From Sphingobacterium olei (lineage in GTDB: Bacteria; Bacteroidota; Bacteroidia; Sphingobacteriales; Sphingobacteriaceae): a stretch of DNA of 64,000 bases. The DNA is taken from assembly GCF_005048855.1 (NCBI RefSeq), contig NZ_SUME01000008.1:186001-250000 (forward strand), given 5' to 3'. The position numbers and the translations under genes are program-made. Shown piece by piece: positions 17,102 to 24,428 of the stretch. Numbering within the stretch: position 1 is the first letter of the stretch; each line of letters starts with the position of its first letter. A model generated the notes under the pieces. That model saw only the letters and a program-made list of their open reading frames with translations, searched no databases and had not been told where the DNA came from.

Positions 17102-17438
17102 TGGAATTGAAGGCGGATATAAAAAATATTTTACTGTACTTCTATATAAATATGTCAGATAAACTTACTGTCTTATCCATCAATGATCTAATAGTTTAAT
17201 CGGTCAGCTTATCTAAAGTTAGATAAAAATCATGAATTACAATCGTATTAAAAAAAATTGATATTGTAATCGGTCGGTTTAACTTCTTTGAGCTCGGCAC
17301 TAAGTTGCCCCCCTGACATAGGGCTGTCATACGGCCATTATACTTTTGCAATGTCAATAATGACAAATAGTTTAAGAATAAATAAATGCAAAAGACATCA
17401 TTCGACCCTTGGGCGTCGGGGAAAAACACAAATTCGGT
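17102..17438. promoter_or_regulatory. Palindrome-rich regulatory region before the YdeI-like gene
   Basis: An 18-bp palindrome TTATCTAA-AG-TTAGATAA lies at 17209-17226. It is flanked by two copies of TAATCGGTC (17197-17205 and 17267-17275), and ATTACAAT/ATTGTAAT form an inverted pair inside. A second palindrome TGACATAGGGCTGTCA lies at 17314-17329, and a -7-like TACTTTTG at 17341-17348. The TTG at 17305 is too far for a standard -33 box. This looks like transposed regulator-binding DNA in front of the gene at 17439. Confidence 0.5.
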
Positions 17439-18020
17439 ATGGAGAAAAAAGAAATAGAAATATTTTATCCAAAAAGCCTAACAGCATGGAGAAAGTGGTT
17501 AGAAAAAAATCATGTTTCAAAACAGGCTGTTTGGCTTGTTTTTTATAACAAAAAATCAGAGTTAAAATCAATCACTTGGAGTGAAGCTGTAAATATTGCT
17601 TTGTGCTTTGGTTGGATAGACAGTAAGAAAGTAAAAATAGACGAAGAAACGGCACATCAGTTTTTCAGCAAACGAAAACCGATAAGCACTTGGTCGAAAA
17701 TCAATAAAGAAAAAGTAGGAAAACTGATAGAACAAGGCTTAATGACTGAAGCAGGATTAAGAAGCATTGAAACTGCAAAACAAAATGGCTCTTGGAAATT
17801 CTTGGATGAAGTTGAAGAGTTAATTATTCCGGCAGACTTGGATGCAGCATTTGCTAACAAACCTAATGCAAAAGATTTCTTTTTGAATTTAAGTAAGTCG
17901 GTAAGAAAGATAATTTTGACCTGGCTTGTGTTTGCTAAAACAACAGAAACAAGACAAAAACGTATTAATGAAATAATAGAGAGTGCTGAACAAAGTCTTA
18001 GACCGAAACATTTGCGATAG
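17439..18020 (+). CDS. YdeI/OmpD-associated family protein
   Basis: This 193-residue protein (start at the ATG of MEKKEIEIFYPKS) has the family hallmarks. They are SLTAWRKWLEKNH, VWLVFYNK, ITWSEAVNIALCFGWID, RKPISTWSKINKEKV and the C-terminal RQKRINEIIESA. E. coli relatives are linked to resistance to certain cationic peptides through OmpD/OmpF, otherwise the role is unknown. It is probably cytosolic. It is AT-rich like its left neighbours. The frame starts upstream at 17409, but those codons belong to the leader. Confidence 0.88.
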   Translation: MEKKEIEIFYPKSLTAWRKWLEKNHVSKQAVWLVFYNKKSELKSITWSEAVNIALCFGWIDSKKVKIDEETAHQFFSKRKPISTWSKINKEKVGKLIEQGLMTEAGLRSIETAKQNGSWKFLDEVEELIIPADLDAAFANKPNAKDFFLNLSKSVRKIILTWLVFAKTTETRQKRINEIIESAEQSLRPKHLR

Positions 18021-18126
18021 AAAAATAGAAAAGGCACATACTTATCGATACAATGCGAATTATACTCTCGTCGTAGACTCAAGCTACGATAAGTAACTTC
18101 CTAACAATTTCAAGTTTTGGGCACAA

Positions 18127-18151
18127 AAAAAGCGTCCTGACTCAGAACGCT
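18127..18151 (-). terminator. Rho-independent terminator of the Rpn locus
   Basis: On the minus strand an 8-bp stem AGCGTTCT/AGGACGCT with a GAGTC loop is followed by a run of T (positions 18130 down to 18125). It lies about 60 bp beyond the end of the Rpn reading frame. Confidence 0.75.
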
Positions 18152-18209
18152 TATATAATTTTAAGGACATAGCTAGCTCAGCAGCGGATTTCCCCGAGAC
18201 ACTTAAAAA

Positions 18210-19318
18210 CTATTTTAAGTTCCCGACCTCCTCGATAGTAAGGCCCAGAAGATCACAAATTTCCTGTCTGTCATAGCCTTTGCTTAACATTGTTCGAGCA
18301 GATTCTATAGCCTTTTTACGCTCGCCTTCGGCAAGGCCTTCAGAAAGTGCCTCCTTTTAAGCCTGGACTAAATTAGACGCATGCGCCTCCTCTAATGCCT
18401 GCTGCTTTTGCTGTAATGCTTGCTTACTTTGCTCTAAGGCCTGTCGTTCCGCCTCTAGAGCTTGCCTTTGCACCTCCAGTGCTTGCTGCTTCGCCAATAA
18501 CTCCTGCCTATCTTCCTCGTGCGCCTGTCGAACGGCTTCCGCGTCCCATTTGCGCTTTAAACTGATATCATACATATATCGCTCCTCCTTTGTCAATTTT
18601 GCGTAGCTCGCCAGCTGGAAAAACCGCTGGAAAACGCCCGAATTTAGTATCCGGGGTAGCTTCTTTAACCTGGACATATTCTTGAGCATAAAGAATACCT
18701 TGTCCAGCTCGCTTTCCAACTCTGCTTCGCCTTTTACAAAGTTAATGAGTTCCATGTAAATAAACCCTAATCCTTCGTAAAACTCTTGAGTTGAATTTGC
18801 ATATTTGGCAATTTCAACGAAAGACTCTTGCTGGCCATATAAATCAAACGCATTCAGCAAAATATTTCTCCCGAGTCTCTATCGCACAGGCAGATATCGT
18901 GTAAATGACCCCTACTGCTGCTATCGGGCATATGGAAACCGTCCATCAGTACAATGGTGTACACTTCGGGAAGGGAGTATGCCCAGCCTCTGCGGTCGCC
19001 ATGGGGCACTTTGTCCGAAATAACCTTGCTCGCATAGTATAGCATCCGCTTCTTGAGATTCGAATGCCGGCTGGTCTGCATCTCGATAATGATCTCCTGC
19101 CCCGTACTGGTCTCGACCATCAGATCGAAGATAACCGTACCGATATCTTCTGCTGCCCCGACCCGCTCGGTATCACGGTAGGTGAGATCGACAATGACCT
19201 TAAGGCTCCGGAAGATGATATTGAGAAAATTGATAAGATTAATCTTATCGCCAAATAACCATTTGAACCCCTCATCGGTAGTAGGGTCAATGAATACGGG
19301 ATTTTCTAGCTCTTTCAT
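18210..19318 (-). pseudogene. Rpn-family PD-(D/E)XK transposase-like gene, doubly interrupted
   Basis: Three pieces add up to one protein. 19318-18854 encodes the nuclease half (FIDPTTDEGFKWLFG, FDLMVETSTGQEIIIEMQT with the catalytic D/ExQ pattern, DICLCDRDSGEIF). A frameshift near 18860 leads into the second piece (YEGLGFIYMELINFVKGE, SLKRKWD, then a Q/A/E-rich coiled coil of QALEXQRQALE-type repeats). An in-frame TAA at 18357-18359 is followed by the usual C-terminal EGERKKAIESARTMLSKGYD and LGLTIEEVGNL, ending at 18210. Rpn proteins promote RecA-independent recombination in E. coli. Two displaced fragments of this gene lie at 13785-13941 and 22835-22932. Confidence 0.85.
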
Positions 19319-19391
19319 AATTAAATAGTGTTTACGTTAACATGAATAAATGATAAAGCAAACATCTAAAAAACTAAAAATATTAGCTGTA

Positions 19392-19417
19392 TTATAAACG
19401 ACTATAGTCGTTTATAA
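19392..19417. promoter_or_regulatory. Perfect 26-bp palindrome
   Basis: The sequence centred at 19404/19405 (left half TTATAAACGACTA) is exactly self-complementary over 26 bp with no spacer. It is followed by a partly matching copy (GTTTGAAAACGGCTATA, about 19421-19437). It lies 74 bp upstream of the Rpn start and about 220 bp upstream of the LytS kinase gene, so it may be an operator for either. Confidence 0.7.
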
Positions 19418-19633
19418 GCGTTTGAAAACGGCTATATTATAACTACGGATTTAAAAAGTGTAAATATAGTACAACGAGACTATAGGAGTCCGATAGATAT
19501 TCGGTTTAAATGAAGCTAGATAACTTAGCGCTATATTCGTCACACCAAAGGTAAGCTTCATCACATTTTATTTTACTAGTTTAGTATTCTGATTATCCTT
19601 GCAGAATCATTTACATAATAATCCTAATAAAGT

Positions 19634-21052
19634 ATGAAATCACGTTGGATAGAATTTTTCATAATCAGTAGCGTCTATTTGTTTCTATTAATTACCATAG
19701 CGCACAACAACGACGGGGGCTACAAGCAGCTGGCTTATCAACTTCACACACTTACCGTGTATGTAATTTCAGGTTTTTACATATTATATATCTATCCCGT
19801 CTTCTTTTCCATACATAAAATGTATAAATGGATTGTTTGGATAGCAATTATCTTCGTCACCGAAGCACTTATCCACCTCGGGGTACAACAGTGGTACCCG
19901 GTTCCCCTAAATCAGATAATACCACCCTTTGTGCTAAGTGCTATCGTTTTATTAGGAATACTAACGTACACGGCTATAAAAGCCGTTATAAAAATGCTAA
20001 GCGCTACCGCCAATAAGGAATCTTTATTAATAAAGACTTCTAGAGAATTGCTCATTTCTCAAGCTGTAGGTATTGCTATCCTTATACCGGTTTTTCAGGT
20101 GAATGAATATATTGCTGTTTTAACGGGCTTCACTATTCCCTTTTGCTACACGTTATTTGCTATTCATCATTATTATCTCTTGCCTTATCTGGATAAAAAT
20201 GAAACGCCAAAAGCTATCCATATCGTACTGTCCATACTGGTTAATCTTCTATGTATCGTATTTTTTTCCAGCTTAATGGAAATAATGCTCGATGGATTTA
20301 GCGCTAAAAGGTATCCGTCGTTCAATGGTTTTAACATATTTTTTTGCATGCTATTAGGGACGATACTTACACCTATCATTTACATATTTTACTATCATCA
20401 ACAAAAACAGCAAAAGCAGATCGTTGGGCTACGAAAAGAACTTGGACAAACTTCCTCGGATCTAAAACTTCTGCAGTCTCAGATCAACCCTCATTTTCTG
20501 TTTAACGCGATGAATACGCTATATGGCATTGCCTTAAGGGAGAATGCCGATAGAACAGCGGTGGGTATTCAAAAACTCGGTGACATGATGCGTTTCATGC
20601 TACACGAAAATCAACAGGATAGCATATTACTAATTCGCGAAATTGAATACCTCAAGGAATACATTGAACTGCAAAAACTAAGAATAGCAGACCTCCCCTC
20701 TATACAGATTACAACAAATTTACCGGAAGATCAGCTCGACACTCACTATATCGCTCCTATGCTCCTAATACCGTTTGTAGAGAATGCGTTCAAGCATGGT
20801 ATCAGCCTGAATAAATTGTCGTGGATACGGATACAGCTGTTTATCGAAAATGATGTCTTGAAACTGAGTATATATAACAGTATCCACAGAGACCAAGAAA
20901 ATGATCCTGAAAGGGATAACCATGGAATTGGATTGGAAAACGTAAAAAGCAGGCTTGATTTACTTTATTCCGATGATCACCAGCTCCATATCGAAGAAAC
21001 AAATACCGAATTTTTTATATTTTTAACACTGTATATCGGACAAAAGAAATAA
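19634..21052 (+). CDS. LytS-type sensor histidine kinase
   Basis: This 472-residue protein has seven or eight membrane helices in residues 8-255, a short coiled coil (256-280) and the His_kinase block LLQSQINPHFLFNAMNTL with phospho-acceptor H287. The ATPase part has PMLLIPFVENAFKHGI and NHGIGLENVKSRLDLLY. All catalytic motifs are intact, unlike in the kinase at 6608. It forms a two-component pair with the LytTR regulator 25 bp downstream. The signal is unknown. Confidence 0.93.
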   Translation: MKSRWIEFFIISSVYLFLLITIAHNNDGGYKQLAYQLHTLTVYVISGFYILYIYPVFFSIHKMYKWIVWIAIIFVTEALIHLGVQQWYPVPLNQIIPPFVLSAIVLLGILTYTAIKAVIKMLSATANKESLLIKTSRELLISQAVGIAILIPVFQVNEYIAVLTGFTIPFCYTLFAIHHYYLLPYLDKNETPKAIHIVLSILVNLLCIVFFSSLMEIMLDGFSAKRYPSFNGFNIFFCMLLGTILTPIIYIFYYHQQKQQKQIVGLRKELGQTSSDLKLLQSQINPHFLFNAMNTLYGIALRENADRTAVGIQKLGDMMRFMLHENQQDSILLIREIEYLKEYIELQKLRIADLPSIQITTNLPEDQLDTHYIAPMLLIPFVENAFKHGISLNKLSWIRIQLFIENDVLKLSIYNSIHRDQENDPERDNHGIGLENVKSRLDLLYSDDHQLHIEETNTEFFIFLTLYIGQKK

Positions 21053-21077
21053 CCGCCCACTTTAAATAAAAAAACTG

Positions 21078-21758
21078 ATGATCAAAGCCATTGCCATTGA
21101 CGACGAACCTATTGCACTGGAAATTATAAGTACACTAGCAGAAAAAGTTCCTTTTGTAGAGCTTGAAGCGACATTTTTCAATGCGCTCGAGGCATTGGAA
21201 TATCTGAACAATAATAAGATTGATCTATTGTTTTTAGACATCAAAATGCCTGATATTTCAGGTATCGAATTTTACAACAGCTTAGTCCGAAAACCATTAT
21301 TGGTATTTACTACCGCATATTCCGAACATGCCGTGACTGGCTTTGAATTGGAAGCGACCGACTACTTGTTAAAACCATTTACCTTTACCAGATTTTTGAA
21401 AGCGTGCAATAAAGCTCAAGCAATACTGCAAAATAACAGAAACAATGTTCCCTCCTTTATCCTCATCAAAGATGGATATGATGTCGTAAAGATCCTGCTG
21501 GAAGAGATTCTCTTTGTCGAGGCAACGGGTAACTATATGAAGTATGTGCTGAAGGATAAAGAAATTCTTACACGCGCGACGATTAAAGAAACGACAGAAT
21601 CATTGCCCAACGAATTATTTATCCAGGTGCATCGTTCTTTTGTTATTAATACATCTAAAATAGAAAAAATAGAACGTCATCAGATTAGAATACTCAGTTA
21701 TGTGATACCAGTAGGTGGATCCTATAGCAATAGGATAAAAACACATTTTCTTACATAG
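21078..21758 (+). CDS. LytTR-type response regulator
   Basis: This 226-residue protein has a receiver domain (AIDDEP acidic pocket, phospho-acceptor D54 in LLFLDIKMPDISG, conserved K in LLKPF). A LytTR DNA-binding domain follows (ILFVEATGNYMKYVL, LFIQVHRSFVINTSKIEKIE). It is the partner of the kinase ending 25 bp upstream. LytTR regulators bind paired direct repeats upstream of their targets. Possible targets include the next gene at 21825. Confidence 0.94.
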   Translation: MIKAIAIDDEPIALEIISTLAEKVPFVELEATFFNALEALEYLNNNKIDLLFLDIKMPDISGIEFYNSLVRKPLLVFTTAYSEHAVTGFELEATDYLLKPFTFTRFLKACNKAQAILQNNRNNVPSFILIKDGYDVVKILLEEILFVEATGNYMKYVLKDKEILTRATIKETTESLPNELFIQVHRSFVINTSKIEKIERHQIRILSYVIPVGGSYSNRIKTHFLT

Positions 21759-21824
21759 CTGTTAATGACTTATATGGAAATGATCTTATAAATTCATCTT
21801 AATAAAAAACTAATCAGGAACAGG

Positions 21825-22760
21825 ATGAACTTAGGATATTATATTTTCGCATTATTAATATTAATAATTATCGATGTCAAAGCCCAGAACAGTAAATCCT
21901 ATGACAATTCTTTCCACGAAATTGAGCTTACGGATGGAGCTAACGTTGATCAGTTTTCTTTCATTTCAAATTACCTTAAGGACATAAGCCATGTAGGATT
22001 AGGGGAAGCGTCTCATGGAACACAAGAATTCTATATAGCAAAAAGTATGTTAATTAAATATCTTGTTAATAACTTAAATTTTAAAATTATTGCTTTTGAG
22101 ATGGACGAACATGTAGCAAAAGACCTTAATAATTTTGTGATTGGTGGAGTTGCCGACATCAGCACTACGTTGAAAAACTATGGTTTATACAACTCTATCG
22201 AACTAAAAGAATTACTCGAATGGGTTAAAACCTATAACTCAAAACAAATTCAAGATAAATCCAAAGTAAATATTATTGGCTTTGATAATAAAGAATTTTG
22301 GCCTCGCCCGTTTGAAAGGGACAGTCTAATGGCAGACAATTTATTGCAAAAATCGCCAAAGCAAAAGTGTATCATATGGGCCCATAATTCACACTTAATC
22401 AAAAGTAATACGTGGGATGTAACGAATTCGAATGTGAAAGCTATGGGAAATTACCTTTCAAACAATCTTAATGAAAAATATTATTTCATTGCCTTCGACA
22501 CAAAAAAGGGGTCATTCAATGTGATAGAAGATGGTGATCTAAAAGAGTATGGTTTCGAAATGAATAAAAAGTCACTGCACGAGGAACTCGATAATTTCTT
22601 TGTAGGGTTCAAGAATTATAGTTTAACCAATATTTATGATTTAACCCACATAAATTCTAATTGGCAGGGTCCTCCACAAACGGCACCTTCTAAATTGGGG
22701 GTAGATTTTGATGCTCTAATATTTGTAAATAAAACTTCAGCCGCTAAACCAATTGAATAA
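21825..22760 (+). CDS. Erythromycin-esterase-family protein, short form
   Basis: This 311-residue protein has an N-terminal signal peptide (FALLILIIIDVKAQ). The Ere-type active-site motifs are present: E61 and H64 in GLGEASHGTQEF, E92 in IIAFEMDEH, and H187/H190 in WAHNSHL. Known EreA/EreB enzymes are near 400 residues. Here about 100 residues between the D of NIIGFDNKEF and the RDSLMADNLL helix are missing, so macrolide hydrolysis is uncertain. The signal peptide argues for an exported hydrolase. It follows the LytS/LytTR pair on the same strand with a 66-bp gap. Confidence 0.82.
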   Translation: MNLGYYIFALLILIIIDVKAQNSKSYDNSFHEIELTDGANVDQFSFISNYLKDISHVGLGEASHGTQEFYIAKSMLIKYLVNNLNFKIIAFEMDEHVAKDLNNFVIGGVADISTTLKNYGLYNSIELKELLEWVKTYNSKQIQDKSKVNIIGFDNKEFWPRPFERDSLMADNLLQKSPKQKCIIWAHNSHLIKSNTWDVTNSNVKAMGNYLSNNLNEKYYFIAFDTKKGSFNVIEDGDLKEYGFEMNKKSLHEELDNFFVGFKNYSLTNIYDLTHINSNWQGPPQTAPSKLGVDFDALIFVNKTSAAKPIE

Positions 22761-22834
22761 AATGCAAAATACATTTTTTTAACTGCGACAGTGGACGCCG
22801 TTATTTGGGTTGCCGAACTTTCATTTGGTGAAGG

Positions 22835-22932
22835 CCTTGCTCGCATAATATAGCATCCGTTTCTTGAGATTCGAATGACGGCTGGTCTGCATCTCGATCT
22901 CCTGCCTCATACTGGTCTCGACCATCAGATCG
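22835..22932 (-). pseudogene. Second detached fragment of the Rpn gene
   Basis: These 98 bp match 19024-19127 of the Rpn gene with scattered substitutions and a 6-bp deletion. The fragment covers the DLMVETSTGQEIIIEMQT region. It sits directly before the remnant of a sigma-factor gene. Confidence 0.88.
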
Positions 22933-22944
22933 CTATCCATACTC

Positions 22945-22994
22945 GGCATAAGAAAGCTTTTGGGAAGCCCTAAAAGCATGTCCTATTTTTATAA
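22945..22994 (+). pseudogene. C-terminal remnant of an ECF sigma-factor gene
   Basis: The last bases TCCTATTTTTATAACG are nearly identical to the end of the intact sigma gene at 32352-32367. Allowing one lost base in front, the codons read about HKKAFGK-ALKSMSY, the usual ECF C-terminal helix. The rest of the gene is missing, replaced on the left by the Rpn fragment. This is the expected place for the sigma partner of the fecR gene at 23122. Confidence 0.6.
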
Positions 22995-23030
22995 CGCATC
23001 GAGTGTATTTATATTAACAAATTATTAAGC

Positions 23031-23050
23031 AGATTAACAAATCATTATAT
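23031..23050 (+). promoter_or_regulatory. Shared sigma-fecR spacer element (copy 1)
   Basis: The 20-bp sequence AGATTAACAAATCATTATAT occurs here, 72 bp before the fecR start. It occurs again at 32398-32417 just after the intact sigma gene. A related ATTATTAAATCTCATAAAC lies before the second fecR (about 40806). It may be an ECF-dependent promoter element. Confidence 0.5.
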
Positions 23051-23121
23051 CTGATAATTGGAATAGCAAAATCTTTCATTTGGGTTACTATACTCATAGA
23101 GGACGACAAATCGTGTCTTCA

Positions 23122-24291
23122 ATGCGTATGGAAAAGAAACTATCGGATATACTAAACAAGTATCACAGTAATAAATGTACCCCTGAAGAAATCCAAAGTT
23201 TGGAGACCTGGTTTGAAGAAATTGCAAGAGGCCAACCGGGGGAGGAACCCGACCAGCAGACGATAGAAAACATGCTGGCTAAAATCAAGCGTTCGCCTCG
23301 ATTCAATGCATCACCGCAGGCAAAATCAGCATTGTTAAAAACCTTGGCACGTCGGTACCGAGTTGCTGCCGCTTCATTGGTTTTCCTATTAGTCTCCGTT
23401 GCTGTGGTATATCAGTACAGCAGAAGGCCCGCCGAACACACTGACAGGATAACCAGCAACGACATTCTGCCAGGAGGCGACAAGGCAATTCTAACACTGG
23501 CCGATGGGACCAGCATTGCACTGAACGACCAACAGGAGGGATTAATATCCAGACAGGATGGCATCACGATATCAAAAAATGGGCAGGGTATGCTTGTGTA
23601 TGTGACCGAAGCTCCTGAGCGCGCTGCTCGATATGCAACCAACACTTTAACTACGCCTAGGGGCGGGAGTCATCAAATTATCCTTCCCGACGGATCCAAA
23701 GCCTGGCTAAATGCTGCTTCCTCCCTCTCCTACCCATTGGTTTTCAGTAAACACGAGCGCCGGGTGAGGATGACCGGTGAAGTCTATTTTGAAATTGCCA
23801 AATCTTCCATCAAACAGTCCGATGGAGAAAAAGAACCAGTGCCATTCTTCGTGGAAACAGACAAACAGACCATACAGGTATTGGGTACGCAATTTAACGT
23901 AAATAGCTACACCAGCTACCCTACCGAGCGAACGACATTGGTAGAAGGCAAAGTAAAGGTAATATACCGCGCGACGGGCGAATACAAATTCTTAAGCCCC
24001 AATATGCAAGCGCAGGTTGCAGACAAAATCCAGGTCGTGAAGACCGATGTAACCCGAAACGTCGCTTGGAAAAACGGCGACTTCATTTTCCGGAATGAAC
24101 CGTTGGCCGACATCCTTCAGGAAGTGATGCGCTGGTATGATGTGGATATCGTCTGCCCAGAACACTTGGGTAAAATACGATTCAACGGCATGGTATCCCG
24201 TAAAAAGCCCCTTTCGGCCATCATCCAAATGATCGCATCTACGGACAAAGTGGAACTGGAAGTAAAAGAAAGGAGGATAACCGTGAGGTAA
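23122..24291 (+). CDS. FecR-family anti-sigma factor
   Basis: This 389-residue protein consists of a cytosolic N-terminal part (about 1-85, sigma-binding), one membrane helix (about 88-108, VAAASLVFLLVSVAVVYQYS), and a periplasmic FecR domain (TPRGGSHQIILPDGSKAWLN, EVYFEIAK, VLGTQFNVNSY, TTLVEGKVKV). A DUF4974 end follows (RNEPLADILQEVMRWYDVDI). I chose ATG 23122. The frame opens earlier at a TTG with no sign of coding. It would transduce the loaded state of the SusC receptor to an ECF sigma factor. Its own upstream sigma gene is only a remnant. Confidence 0.92.
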   Translation: MRMEKKLSDILNKYHSNKCTPEEIQSLETWFEEIARGQPGEEPDQQTIENMLAKIKRSPRFNASPQAKSALLKTLARRYRVAAASLVFLLVSVAVVYQYSRRPAEHTDRITSNDILPGGDKAILTLADGTSIALNDQQEGLISRQDGITISKNGQGMLVYVTEAPERAARYATNTLTTPRGGSHQIILPDGSKAWLNAASSLSYPLVFSKHERRVRMTGEVYFEIAKSSIKQSDGEKEPVPFFVETDKQTIQVLGTQFNVNSYTSYPTERTTLVEGKVKVIYRATGEYKFLSPNMQAQVADKIQVVKTDVTRNVAWKNGDFIFRNEPLADILQEVMRWYDVDIVCPEHLGKIRFNGMVSRKKPLSAIIQMIASTDKVELEVKERRITVR

Positions 24292-24335
24292 TAAAAAAGA
24301 AAGATAACCCAAATGAGTAGACTTCATCAAAAAAA

Positions 24336-24361
24336 GCAGAGGGTGTTAGAGCACCCCCTGC
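24336..24361 (+). promoter_or_regulatory. Hairpin between fecR and susC
   Basis: GCAGAGGGTG pairs with CACCCCCTGC around a 6-bp loop, with one internal mismatch. No T-run follows, so it may be an attenuator or mRNA-processing structure rather than a full terminator. The second fecR/receptor junction at 41769-41802 also has a hairpin. Confidence 0.6.
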
Positions 24362-24428
24362 CATTGTGTCAAAAGTTTACTAAAACACTGTTCAATCAAT
24401 ATTTCAATCTTTTAACGTTAACAAAAAT

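Noticed and set aside
17403..17460. Possible HxlR N-terminus (MQKTSFDPWAS) in the leader of the YdeI-like gene
   Set aside because: The likeness covers about seven residues only. The nearby palindrome fits a regulator site but does not prove a gene remnant.
22634..22846. 70-codon minus-strand frame
   Set aside because: It overlaps the end of the erythromycin-esterase-like gene and the Rpn fragment and has no independent support.
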